43,729 nucleotides of DNA from a filamentous cyanobacterium CCT1 (GTDB taxonomy: Bacteria; Cyanobacteriota; Cyanobacteriia; Phormidesmidales; Phormidesmidaceae): assembly GCA_003017855.1 (NCBI GenBank), contig PYER01000021.1, forward strand, positions 1-43,729. Reading direction: 5' to 3'. Of the stretch, positions 22,875 to 30,901 are shown one piece after another (position 1 is the stretch's first letter; the number at the start of each line of letters is the position of its first letter). The notes under the pieces are model-generated. The model was not told the origin of the DNA. It saw only the letters and a list, made by a program, of their open reading frames with translations, and ran no database searches. The position numbers were made by a program, and so were the translations under genes.

Positions 22875-24809
22875 CTAAGAGCCCGCCATCTCCTCCACTT
22901 CCTCCGCCTGGAGTTCCCCTGGCTGGAGTTCCTCTGGCTGAGGGTGAAAGTACTCGTAGATTTGCTGGGCCAGCTGCGGGCCAATGCCGGGTACGGTCGA
23001 CAGCTGCTCGGGGCTGGCCTCGCGAATGTAGTCGATGGAGCGAAAGGCGGCCAGCAATTCCTTCTGGCGGTGCTGGCCCAGGCCGGGGATCTCGGAGAGC
23101 CGCGATCGCCGCATCCGATCGGTTCTCTTCTTCCGGTGAAAGCTGATCGCAAAGCGGTGGGCCTCGTCGCGCAGGCGGCGCAGCAGCTGCACCCCAGGCT
23201 GGTCGGCCTCGGTAGCCAGGGGAATGGATTCCCCTGGCAGAAAGATCTCCTCGCGCTTTTTGGCCAGGCTGACCACGTTGATCTCCTGCAGCAGGTTAAG
23301 TTCTTTCAACACCTCCACCACCGCCGAGAGCTGCCCCTTACCGCCGTCGATCATCACCAGGTCGGGCCAGTCGGGGTTACCCAGGCGCTGTTTAGTAGGG
23401 TCGGTGGCGTAGCGGCGAAAGCGACGGCGAATGACTTCGGCCATGCTGGCGAAGTCGTCGGAGTGGCCCGGCTTCACCTCAGGGTTTTTGATCTTGTAGT
23501 GGCGGTAGTGCTGCTTGGCGGGCATACCATCGACAAACACCACCTGGGAAGCCACCGCATCAGACCCCTGGATGTGGGAAATGTCGTAGCCCTCGATGCG
23601 CTTGGGCAGGTCGGGCAGGTCGAGGGCGATCGCCAGATCTTGCAGAGCCTGAATGTTGCGATCGGCGGCGGCCTGGGTGCGGGCCAGCTCGTACTGGGCG
23701 TTGCGCTCCACCATCTCAATCAGGTCGGCCTTGGTCTGGCGCTGGGGTACCTCCACCGTCACCTTACGGTTGCGGCGCTGGCTCAGGTAGTCGGTCAAGA
23801 TCTCACTCTCCGGCAGCTCGTGCTGGGCCAAAATCACCGCCGGAATCTCCACTGCTTCCACAGACTGATAGTGATCCTCCAGCACCCGCTGCAAAATCTC
23901 GCCGGGAGTGCCTGACTCAGCATCGGCGGTAAAGCCCAGGCGGCCCACCAGCCTACCGGCCCGCACCTGAAAGATTTGGACGCAGGCGTACTTGTCGTCA
24001 GCGGCCAAGGCGATCGCATCCCTCGACACCGTATCATCGGGCAAAGCCACCTTCTGGTCGGCGCACAGTCGCTCTAGCCCGCGAATCTGATCGCGCAGCC
24101 GGGCTGCCACCTCAAACCTGAGGTCTTCCGCCGCTCGCTCCATCTGAGCCGTGAGAATATCCACCAGCTCAGTAGTGCGGCCCTGGAACACCATAACGAC
24201 ACGCTGCAGCGTCTTGTGGTAGTCCTCCGGCGAAATCATCTGCTGGCAGACGCCGGGGCAGCGGCCAATGTCGTAGTTGAGGCAGGGGCGATCGCGGTGG
24301 ACGGGCTGGGGGCGCTGCCGCAGGGGGAATATTCGCTTCACCAGATTGAGCGTGCTGCGCAGCAGGCCCACATCCACGTAGGGGCCGTAGTAGCGATCTT
24401 TCAGGCTCTTGCGTCGCTTGCGGGTAATAAAAATGCGCGGATAATCCTCCGACCAGGTGACGCAGAGGTACGGATACTTCTTGTCATCCTTCAGCAGCAC
24501 GTTGAAGTGGGGCTGGTTCTGCTTGATTAAATTGGCTTCCAGCGCCAGCGCCTCGGCCTCGGTGTCAGTAACGATAAACTCGATATCGACAATCTGCATC
24601 ACCATCACCGCGATGCGCGGCATGTGGCCATGAAAATCGCGAAAGTACGACCTGACCCGCGTGCGCAAACACTTAGACTTGCCGATGTAGAGAATCTGGT
24701 CGCGGCTGTCTTTCATAAAGTAGACCCCCGGCTCCTTGGGGATCTCTTTGAGCCGTGCCTCCAGGCGATCGGGGTCGTTAACCAGGGTGGGGGGCTGAAC
24801 CGTAGTCAC
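22875..24809 (-). CDS. uvrC: UvrABC system protein C
   Basis: A 644-aa subunit of the nucleotide-excision-repair incision complex. It has the GIY-YIG nuclease at residues 26-100 ([20 protein letters not shown]), which cuts 3' of the lesion. The UVR helical region ([20 protein letters not shown], about 222-245) binds UvrB. The RNase-H-like nuclease follows ([28 protein letters not shown]) and cuts on the 5' side. The C-terminus carries tandem helix-hairpin-helix motifs ([32 protein letters not shown]). The start is GTG at 24809; no ATG lies before residue 32, inside the GIY-YIG domain. No Shine-Dalgarno sequence is obvious. The gene converges with gghA. Confidence 0.97.
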   Translation of the reverse strand: MTTVQPPTLVNDPDRLEARLKEIPKEPGVYFMKDSRDQILYIGKSKCLRTRVRSYFRDFHGHMPRIAVMVMQIVDIEFIVTDTEAEALALEANLIKQNQPHFNVLLKDDKKYPYLCVTWSEDYPRIFITRKRRKSLKDRYYGPYVDVGLLRSTLNLVKRIFPLRQRPQPVHRDRPCLNYDIGRCPGVCQQMISPEDYHKTLQRVVMVFQGRTTELVDILTAQMERAAEDLRFEVAARLRDQIRGLERLCADQKVALPDDTVSRDAIALAADDKYACVQIFQVRAGRLVGRLGFTADAESGTPGEILQRVLEDHYQSVEAVEIPAVILAQHELPESEILTDYLSQRRNRKVTVEVPQRQTKADLIEMVERNAQYELARTQAAADRNIQALQDLAIALDLPDLPKRIEGYDISHIQGSDAVASQVVFVDGMPAKQHYRHYKIKNPEVKPGHSDDFASMAEVIRRRFRRYATDPTKQRLGNPDWPDLVMIDGGKGQLSAVVEVLKELNLLQEINVVSLAKKREEIFLPGESIPLATEADQPGVQLLRRLRDEAHRFAISFHRKKRTDRMRRSRLSEIPGLGQHRQKELLAAFRSIDYIREASPEQLSTVPGIGPQLAQQIYEYFHPQPEELQPGELQAEEVEEMAGS

Positions 24810-25123
24810 AGGCAGCGCGTCTAAACCTTATGTACTAACCAGGATAGCGGCAAACTCGTTCGGCAAGGTTCTGCTAGCCAGACGGTTTTCCGCCGCAAAC
24901 AGGAGTGATATGGTTGGGTGGCACTTGGAGCCTCGACAGCAACTTCAGTACTTATGCGTAGTTTCTGTGAGTATATAAACACCTTAATCCTGCCGGGGGC
25001 ACCATCTATTAGAGAGTGTAAAGATTGGTTTTTCTACCAAAAAATTCCGGAAAACCCTTTGCTCTTAATGTAATTAATATTACATCCTGTTCCTGATCGT
25101 TACCGTCACTAGACCCTACCTAC
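24810..25123. other. Divergent intergenic region between uvrC and small unknown gene
   Basis: 314 bp without genes. It holds promoters for both directions. A GTATATAAAC sequence near 24972 is a possible -10, and a perfect TGTA-N8-TACA palindrome lies at 25069-25084. Confidence 0.5.
25069..25084. promoter_or_regulatory. Perfect NtcA-type box
   Basis: TGTAATTAATATTACA is a perfect palindrome and a full match to the NtcA consensus TGTA-N8-TACA (core GTA-N8-TAC). It ends 39 bp before the ATG of the small gene at 25124. A TACCGT element (TAN3T type) at 25101 could be the -10, though the spacing (17 nt after TAC) is shorter than the usual 20-24. Confidence 0.55.
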
Positions 25124-25324
25124 ATGGACCCTCAAGAGTTTGAAGCGCGCTATCGAGAGCAAATTAGAGACATTTTAAATCGGCTGCAGTCAGCGATGGT
25201 GGTGTCATCTCAGCTTGAGCACACCATCGCTGACATCGGCGAAGCGGTACAGATATTAAGCCGCGATGTAGAGCAGTTTTTGGCTGAGCAACGGTCTGGC
25301 TCAGGCGGTGGCAGCCTGTCGTAG
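25124..25324 (+). CDS. Small conserved-looking protein of unknown function
   Basis: A 66-aa protein starting MDPQEFEARYREQIRDILNR. It is almost entirely helical and charged, with heptad-like spacing (coiled coil about 5-58), and ends in a flexible GSGGGSLS tail. No membrane segment or named domain is seen. An NtcA-type palindrome lies upstream, so nitrogen control is possible. A weak terminator-like hairpin follows at 25422-25446. The coding call rests on codon-regular composition and a clean start; function is unknown. Confidence 0.65.
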   Translation: MDPQEFEARYREQIRDILNRLQSAMVVSSQLEHTIADIGEAVQILSRDVEQFLAEQRSGSGGGSLS

Positions 25325-25421
25325 CGGAGGGAGGGCTCAATTACTGCCCCTCAGTGACTTGACCCTCAGTGACCTGTAGCTGTAGCCAATCGGGTGAGAA
25401 CATTAGAACACCTGTCAAACG

Positions 25422-25446
25422 AGCGTTCAACCGCTGGAACGCTTTT
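25422..25446 (+). terminator. Candidate intrinsic terminator of the small gene
   Basis: Stem AGCGTTC (25422-25428) / GAACGCT (25437-25443) with loop AACCGCTG, followed by TTT. It is short (7 bp) and about 100 bp past the stop. Upstream a 15-bp tandem CCCTCAGTGAC repeat lies near 25350. Confidence 0.45.
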
Positions 25447-25538
25447 AAGCTTGATTGATGTCCTAACCCAGCTGACTCTGGCTATACCTCTCAATATCTT
25501 GGTGTAAAAGAACAGTTCGAGACGATGGCGGGGTCTAG

Positions 25539-25955
25539 CTACTCCGCTTCATCGCTAGATGGCTGCAAAACGGCTTCTACAGCCTGGGTAAGCTGGTGCA
25601 AGGGCACGGGCTTGACCAGGTATTTTTGCACCCCCATGGCCAGGGCGCGGTGCTGGTCTTCGGCAAAGGCATAGCCCGACACCACAATGATGGGCAACCG
25701 CTGCCATATGGCCGACGATCGCACCTGTTTGATCAGCGTGTAGCCGTCAATTTCGGGCAGCCCCAGGTCCAGGAGTAGCAGGTCGGGCTGAAACTCTTTG
25801 AGCTGCTGCTCCAGGTCAAGCCCGTGGGGCAAGGCCAGCACCCTAAACCCGGAGAAGGTGAGGTAGTCGGCAAAAAACAATCGGTTGGCACTGTCGTCTT
25901 CTACGACAACAATACGATGCCGACCATCAGCGGTGCCGGATGGAGATGTCACCAT
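25539..25955 (-). CDS. Single-domain response regulator (CheY-like)
   Basis: A 138-aa stand-alone receiver domain. It has the acidic pocket Glu19-Asp20-Asp21 (VVVEDDSANR), phospho-acceptor Asp63 (LLLLDLGLPEIDGY), Ser93 in VVSGYAF (switch residue) and Lys115 in KYLVKPVPL. No output domain is present, so it would act by protein-protein interaction or as a phosphorelay carrier. No histidine kinase is adjacent. An ATG at 25955 starts the protein. Confidence 0.93.
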   Translation of the reverse strand: MVTSPSGTADGRHRIVVVEDDSANRLFFADYLTFSGFRVLALPHGLDLEQQLKEFQPDLLLLDLGLPEIDGYTLIKQVRSSAIWQRLPIIVVSGYAFAEDQHRALAMGVQKYLVKPVPLHQLTQAVEAVLQPSSDEAE

Positions 25956-26428
25956 TAGCCCTTAGATCTCGATCTGATGACTGGAGATATGAGAACCGGT
26001 CGTTGGTCTCATACTCCAACGAGTTGCACCCTGGATACTAAATAATGGCGTGACTCAGAATTGATCAAGCTTAGGCAAGTTAACCCAATACTTACATCAA
26101 AGACACCCTGCTTGATTTGTCTTTTATCAGTACTTGTGTAAAGTCTATTGATTTTTCGTAGCTCGGGCCAGTCCTTCGTTTCAGCGGAAGGTCTTTGGCG
26201 GCGGCTAGAGCCCTTGTACAGCCAGGCTTGTACCGAATCCGATTCCCAAACCCCTGATTCTCAAAAGACCAAACCGTAGGGGAGCATGGCATGCGCCCTG
26301 CCAAATCGGGGGTAACCTAGCAGGATTTTGTATTAGGCGTTCTAACAAAACGCCGAGCTGGTTTCACCGCGATGGTTCAACGGGCTAGGCTCGCATTCCT
26401 AAAAAGGATATTTTTTTGATAGATGTGC
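25956..26428. other. Gene-poor region with palindromic debris
   Basis: 473 bp without a credible gene. Visible elements are a GGCGTT / AACGCC hairpin (about 26335-26353), a GGGGAGCATGGCATGCGCCCT-type palindrome near 26280 and a repeated CTTGTAC near 26213 and 26227. A 70-codon frame on the minus strand (26092-26304) runs through these and is unlikely to be real. Confidence 0.45.
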
Positions 26429-27592
26429 TTAGAGAAAATCGGCCATCTTCTCAATCGCTGACTCCAATACCTCCGGTGGGTGCACCAGGGCGATGCGCAC
26501 GTAGCCCTCACCCGCTTTGCCGAAGCCGATGCCGGGGGCCAACGCCACGCCGGTTTGCTCGACCAGGCGCAGGCAGAATGCTTGGGAATCGTGGGCAAAG
26601 CGATCGGGCAGTCTGGCCCAAATATACATAGTGGCTTCGGGTACGGGTACCGCCCAGCCCACGCGCTTCAGTGCCGCTACCGCCGCATCGCGCCGCTGGC
26701 GAAAGGTGGTGATCATGTGGTGAACGGTGTCCTGAGGGCCGCTGAGAGCGGCGATCGCCCCCCGCTGAATGCCGGGATACTGGTTAAAATCAACGCTGGC
26801 CTTGACCTGGCGCAGGGCGGTGATTAATTCTGCATTACCGATCGCGTAGCCCACCCGAAAGCCGCCCATGCTGTACGACTTCGACATGGTAAAAAACTCG
26901 ATGGTGCAGGTCTTGTCGGGGTCGGCCTGCAGCGCCGAAATCGCTGGATTACCCGTGAACGTCAGGTCAACGTAGGGAAAGTCGTGGGCCAGCACCAGGT
27001 TGTGCTGCTGGCAAAAGGCCACCGCCTCTCGCCAAAACTCCAGGGTGGCCGTGGCGGTGGTGGGGTTGTGGGGGTAGCTCAGCACCATCAGCCGCGACTG
27101 CTCCAGCACCGCCTGTGGAATGTCCTCAAACCGGGGCAGAAAGCCGTTTTCTGCCAGCAGGGGCATGGGGTAAATTTGGCCATTGGCCAGGTAAACGCCC
27201 CCGGCGTGGGAGGGGTAGCCGGGGTCCATCAGCAGGGCAAAGTCACCGGGGTTCAGGATGGCCAGGGGCAGGTGGGCGGTGCCCTCCTGGGAGCCAATCA
27301 GCAGCAGCACTTCGGTTTCGGGGTCAACCGATACGCCAAACTTGTCGGTGTACCAGCGCGCTGCCGCCTGGCGAAAGTCTTGGGTGCCCGAAAACAGGCA
27401 GTAGCCGTGGGTGCTGGGGTCGGGCAGAGCCGCCGCGATCGCCTCCAGCACGTGGGGCGGGGTCGGCAAGTCTGACGAGCCGAGAGACAGATCGACAATC
27501 GCTTTGCCGGCGGCCCGAGCGGCGGCCTTGGCCCGATCCATATCGGCAAATACGTTGGCCCGCAGGGGCCTCATGCGGTGGGCAATTTGCAT
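26429..27592 (-). CDS. Class I/II PLP-dependent aminotransferase (LL-DAP / aspartate aminotransferase-like)
   Basis: A 387-aa fold-type I aminotransferase. It shows the substrate loop DLSLGSSDLPTPPH, the PLP-contacting SQEGTAHLPL (101-110) and YPHNPTTA (173-180, Asn-Pro motif). Asp and Tyr lie in HDFPYVDL, and the Schiff-base lysine is Lys238 in TMSKSYSMGGFRVGY. The sequence style matches the MalY/DapL-like branch annotated in cyanobacteria as LL-diaminopimelate or aspartate aminotransferase; the substrate cannot be fixed from motifs. ATG at 27592 (MQIAHRMRPL). It is transcribed alone, divergent from the diguanylate cyclase. Confidence 0.88.
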   Translation of the reverse strand: MQIAHRMRPLRANVFADMDRAKAAARAAGKAIVDLSLGSSDLPTPPHVLEAIAAALPDPSTHGYCLFSGTQDFRQAAARWYTDKFGVSVDPETEVLLLIGSQEGTAHLPLAILNPGDFALLMDPGYPSHAGGVYLANGQIYPMPLLAENGFLPRFEDIPQAVLEQSRLMVLSYPHNPTTATATLEFWREAVAFCQQHNLVLAHDFPYVDLTFTGNPAISALQADPDKTCTIEFFTMSKSYSMGGFRVGYAIGNAELITALRQVKASVDFNQYPGIQRGAIAALSGPQDTVHHMITTFRQRRDAAVAALKRVGWAVPVPEATMYIWARLPDRFAHDSQAFCLRLVEQTGVALAPGIGFGKAGEGYVRIALVHPPEVLESAIEKMADFL

Positions 27593-27853
27593 AATGCTGG
27601 GATGAGAGATCAGTCTGCCTTGAGCGAAATAGCGCTAATTACAACTCAGCCAATCAGGGCACACTGATGGGAGTAATCATTATAAAACTATTGTATGTTT
27701 CGGCCTCGCGGCGCTGTCGCCCAAGCCGCCGACATGTAACAGATTATCTCGCTTCAACCCGCCCGAGGTGGTTGGCCCACCTTCTGAGAGCACCCTGTAT
27801 CAAAGCTCGCTTAGCCTCTATCACTGCCCATTAGGTGTGGGGTTTTCACTGAC

Positions 27854-29395
27854 ATGAATCGAGTTCAGCCCCAGTCTTTAGGAGATGCCTATCCCGCTCT
27901 ATGCAACTTTTTGAGGCTGACGTCGCTTATCCTGACCGCCCCTCAGCTGGCGCTGACGGTGCAGGTGGGCGACGACTGGCGGCACGGCGGCGTAATGAAC
28001 TACGGCCACCTGCCGGTCGCTATTCTGCGAGAGGTGCTGTCGAGTCAGCCCATGAAAGGGGCTACGCTTGACGGTAAGCAGCTTTCGTTGAGTACCTACA
28101 GTCGCTCTGAGGGCAGCGGGGATGCCGTGCTGGTAGGACACCTGCACAGCAGCAATACCCGCTATCAGCTCACAATCTACGTGCCAGGGCTGGCCGTGGC
28201 CAGCCTGAGCGAGGTGCAGGTGAAAACCCTCCAGTACCTCGCCCAGCAGCTGCTGCTGTGCCTGACGATGGCACAGCCCCTCGATCCTCAGCCTGCGCCC
28301 CCTTCAGCAGCAGAGGCGATCGACCCGCCCAACCGCCTCGACTTTATGTCGCAGGTGGTGGCGTTGAGTCCTACGAGCCCCACCTTCGAACGCCTGCACC
28401 AGGGGCATCCACGTCTGGTCGATCTGGTGGCTCAGCTCCAGGCCTGTCTGTCCTACGCGCAGCTGGGCCAGCTATTGGCCACCTACCTGCCCTACTTTTT
28501 CCCGCATCAGTCGGGGCGTCTGGTGCTGTTCTCAAGCCCGCCTGAGACCTTTACGGTGCTGACCGAGTGGGGCGAGGCCGAGCCGCTGGCCGCAGTCAAA
28601 GAGCAGTGCTGCTACTCACAACTGCAGACACTGGAGCAGCAGCCCTGTATTGGTCAGGAATGCCGCCAGTGCCAGGTGAGTCACTGCCCGGCCCAGATGA
28701 CTAAATGCATCGTGCTCGGCATGGTCAACGACACTACCTGCATCTTGCAGCTGGTGCAGCTCGATTCAGAACCGTTCACCACCGTCCAGACGGCGCTGCT
28801 TAAAAAGCTGTCGGAGCAAATTTTGTTTGTCATGCAGCGGCTGCTGCTGCTCGAAGACCTGCAGGATCAGGCGGCGAAGGACCCGCTCACGGGGCTGCTC
28901 AATCGCCGCCATGCCGAGACGGTCCTCAACAACCTGTGCCATCCTGGCAACCGGCAGCAGAACATCAGCGTTATTTTGATCGACATCGACCATTTCAAAG
29001 CTATCAACGACACCTACGGCCACCAGGCGGGCGACGATGTGCTCAAAAATATCGGTGTGCTACTGCGGGGCCACGTGCGCACCCAGGATATTGTCTACCG
29101 CTACGGCGGTGAAGAATTTTGCATGGTGCTGCTCGACACGACTCCGGAGGTGGCGCTAAGGCGAGCCGAGAAAATTCGGCGGGCGGTGAAGTACATCACT
29201 AATTCTTTTAACGGCCAGGTGCTGCCGCCGCTGACGATTTCGTTGGGGGTCGCCAACTTTCCGCACCATGGCGAAACCCCACAAACCCTGCTCACCCTGG
29301 CCGACAAAGCGCTTTACTGGGCCAAAAACCACGGCCGCGATCGCGCCGTCAGCGTAGACCACATGCTTATCGGTGCTGAATGCCCCAGTGTCTAA
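27854..29395 (+). CDS. Diguanylate cyclase with cysteine-rich sensor region
   Basis: A 513-aa protein. Residues 1-140 are a predicted sensory domain (DICT-like or unassigned). Residues about 185-330 form a GAF-like domain containing eight cysteines between 252 and 296, including C265-x4-C270-x2-C273-x4-C278-x6-C285. The C-terminal GGDEF domain starts with DPLTGLLNRRHAE. It has the active-site GGEEF at 418-422 and the inhibitory I-site RTQD at 409-412, exactly five residues upstream, so it should make c-di-GMP and be product-inhibited. There is no membrane segment. The cellulose-synthase-like enzyme in the window is a possible downstream target, by inference. Confidence 0.92.
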   Translation: MNRVQPQSLGDAYPALCNFLRLTSLILTAPQLALTVQVGDDWRHGGVMNYGHLPVAILREVLSSQPMKGATLDGKQLSLSTYSRSEGSGDAVLVGHLHSSNTRYQLTIYVPGLAVASLSEVQVKTLQYLAQQLLLCLTMAQPLDPQPAPPSAAEAIDPPNRLDFMSQVVALSPTSPTFERLHQGHPRLVDLVAQLQACLSYAQLGQLLATYLPYFFPHQSGRLVLFSSPPETFTVLTEWGEAEPLAAVKEQCCYSQLQTLEQQPCIGQECRQCQVSHCPAQMTKCIVLGMVNDTTCILQLVQLDSEPFTTVQTALLKKLSEQILFVMQRLLLLEDLQDQAAKDPLTGLLNRRHAETVLNNLCHPGNRQQNISVILIDIDHFKAINDTYGHQAGDDVLKNIGVLLRGHVRTQDIVYRYGGEEFCMVLLDTTPEVALRRAEKIRRAVKYITNSFNGQVLPPLTISLGVANFPHHGETPQTLLTLADKALYWAKNHGRDRAVSVDHMLIGAECPSV

Positions 29396-29434
29396 CGATC
29401 CTTCAAATGCTTCGGCCCACCAGCCATCCCCTAT

Positions 29435-29471
29435 GGGTCAGAGTTGAGAACGCAGCCTCTAACCCTGACCC
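29435..29471. terminator. Weak convergent hairpin between dgc and vipp1
   Basis: GGGTCAG (29435-29441) pairs with CTGACCC (29465-29471) across a 23-nt loop. No T-tract follows. It lies in the 86-bp gap between two converging genes, so a bidirectional end signal is possible. Confidence 0.3.
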
Positions 29472-29481
29472 GAGAACGAGG

Positions 29482-30255
29482 CTAGTCGAGCTTGTCGATC
29501 TGCGACCTGAGTTCTTCTAGCTCAGCATCGACTTCAGTTGACTCGGTAGCGGGAATCGAAGTCTCGCCGGGGGGCAGCTGCCCCTGGTCTACGGTGCCGC
29601 CAGCCAGCTGGGCCTTCATGGCCGCCAGTTCTAAATCGACGTCGCCCCCAGCTTCGAGGGAGGCAAACTGGCTCTCCAGATCGGCTCCAGCCAGTTCTGC
29701 CGCCGCTTGGGAGGTGGCTTCCATTTGCAGCACTTTTTCTTCCATGCGCTCGAAGGCGGCCATGGCGCTGCTGGTGTTCATGCGGCTGGTGGTACTTTGC
29801 AGCTGCTCGTTGGCCTTGGCAGCACTGGCCCGCGCCTTGAGCATGTCTTTTTTGGTCTTGGCCTCAGATAGCTTGCTCTCCAGGCCAATCAAATTGCGCT
29901 TGAGCTGCTCCACCGCCGTACTCTGGGAGTCGAGCTGGTTTTTGAGGGCTACAGCCGTTTCAGCCTGGGTTTTCTTGCGCAGCAGGGCCTGCTTGGCCAG
30001 ATCATCGTCGCCTTTTTGCAGGGCGAGCTGGGCCCGCTGCTGCCAGGTGTTGGCTTCGCTCTGGGCTTTGTCGTACTGCTGCTGCACTCGCTTCTGGCTG
30101 GCGATCGCGCCCGCCACCGCCTGCCGCATTTGCACCAGGTCTTCCTGCATGTCGATAATGGCCTGGTCCAGAATCTTCTCTGGATTTTCAGCCGAACTCA
30201 CCGCCGCATTTAGGTTAGAGCGAACCACTCGGCTAACGCGATCAAATAACCCCAT
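29482..30255 (-). CDS. vipp1: PspA/IM30 family protein Vipp1
   Basis: A 257-aa ESCRT-III-superfamily protein. The N-terminal amphipathic helix MGLFDRVSRVVRSNLNAAVS binds membranes. A long coiled-coil core follows (about 25-215), with the conserved ENPEKILDQAIIDMQEDL. The C-terminal extension with a final helix (ELEELRSQIDKL) after a Pro/Thr-rich linker distinguishes Vipp1 from bacterial PspA. It forms rings and rods that remodel and protect thylakoid and plasma membranes. ATG at 30255. It converges with the diguanylate cyclase gene. Confidence 0.94.
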   Translation of the reverse strand: MGLFDRVSRVVRSNLNAAVSSAENPEKILDQAIIDMQEDLVQMRQAVAGAIASQKRVQQQYDKAQSEANTWQQRAQLALQKGDDDLAKQALLRKKTQAETAVALKNQLDSQSTAVEQLKRNLIGLESKLSEAKTKKDMLKARASAAKANEQLQSTTSRMNTSSAMAAFERMEEKVLQMEATSQAAAELAGADLESQFASLEAGGDVDLELAAMKAQLAGGTVDQGQLPPGETSIPATESTEVDAELEELRSQIDKLD

Positions 30256-30393
30256 GACGTGCTGCTTCCTTAGTTACGGTGTTGCGATGGTCTTTCCTAG
30301 TTTACTGAAAGTCGGTGGCGAGTGGGCAGGGAGGTGAGGATGATGAGGGGTGGAAAGGTGAAGAGGTAAGGAAGGTAGGGAATGGGAGTGCAA

Positions 30394-30473
30394 AGTGCAA
30401 AATTCAAAGGGCAAAATTTTGAATTTTCAATTTTGCACTCATCTACTCATCTACCCATCCACCATCTACCCAC
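30394..30473. repeat. Inverted repeat plus CCCATCCACC-type tract
   Basis: A perfect 11-bp inverted repeat, AGTGCAAAATT (30394-30404) and AATTTTGCACT (30429-30439), is followed by a low-complexity run of CATCTACCCATCCACC-type units up to the stop codon of the next gene. The same C/T/A-rich motif recurs at 35523-35552 (opposite orientation) and 37899-38013. Confidence 0.75.
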
Positions 30474-30740
30474 CTACTCCAAATTCTCCGCATCCCACTT
30501 CAGCACCGACGCATTCACTCCCTGCTCGCGCTTCAGTTTGGCGTCTTTCTCAAACCACTGGGTGATCTGCACCGCCGTCAGGTTCTCGATAGGGGTATCG
30601 GTATCGGTGGCGATCAGCTTTAGCAGTTTGGCTGTGGAGATCGTCAGCCGGGTCAGAAACTTCTCGGGGGAAGAGAGCAGCGCTTTGTCTACTTCTGCGG
30701 ATTCTTCAGGGGTAAGAAATTGAAGCGATTGGTCAAGCAT
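30474..30740 (-). CDS. Small cytosolic protein of unknown function
   Basis: An 88-aa soluble helical protein starting MLDQSLQFLTPEESAEVDKA, with a second half STAKLLKLIATDTDTPIENL and a C-terminus rich in charged residues. I do not recognise a named domain; the style is that of small proteins conserved among cyanobacteria. There is no signal or membrane segment. ATG at 30740. The stop codon lies inside a repeat tract, so the extreme C-terminus (DAENLE) could vary between strains. It is flanked by the vipp1 gene and the symporter gene, both on the same strand, but with separating gaps and a terminator. Confidence 0.7.
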   Translation of the reverse strand: MLDQSLQFLTPEESAEVDKALLSSPEKFLTRLTISTAKLLKLIATDTDTPIENLTAVQITQWFEKDAKLKREQGVNASVLKWDAENLE

Positions 30741-30842
30741 GGCTCATCGGGGGTTGAAACATTCAGAGGGCGATCGCTGGCCCTACTGTCTTCATAGTGT
30801 CAGACCCAGCGGAGGTTGGCAAAGGCTGAGAAAAGCAAGAGA

Positions 30843-30877
30843 AAAGCGGTCTCCAGGAATGTCTCGGAGGCCGCTTT
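30843..30877 (-). terminator. Intrinsic terminator of the symporter gene
   Basis: Stem AAAGCGGTCTCC (30843-30854) / GGAGGCCGCTTT (30866-30877), 12 bp with one G-T pair. On the minus strand it is followed by a T-rich stretch (TCTCTTGC after CTTTT). It lies 25 bp past the symporter stop. Confidence 0.8.
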
Positions 30878-30901
30878 CACTGGGAGAGGGTTGTTCTAGA
30901 G

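Noticed and set aside
22601-23152. A 183-codon minus-strand frame overlapping the uvrC 3' end
   Set aside because: Its first two thirds are out-of-frame uvrC sequence and the rest crosses the hairpin pair; no start signal.
22671-23915. A 414-codon plus-strand frame inside uvrC
   Set aside because: It is an antisense frame of a certain uvrC gene, long only because of high GC.
26124-26140. Possible LexA box (AGTACTTGTGTAAA)
   Set aside because: One conserved base of the cyanobacterial RGTAC-N3-DGTWC pattern is wrong and it is not placed in front of a DNA-damage gene; uvrC is over 1 kb away.
26092-26304. A 70-codon minus-strand frame
   Set aside because: It spans palindromic debris, lacks a ribosome-binding site and resembles no protein I know.
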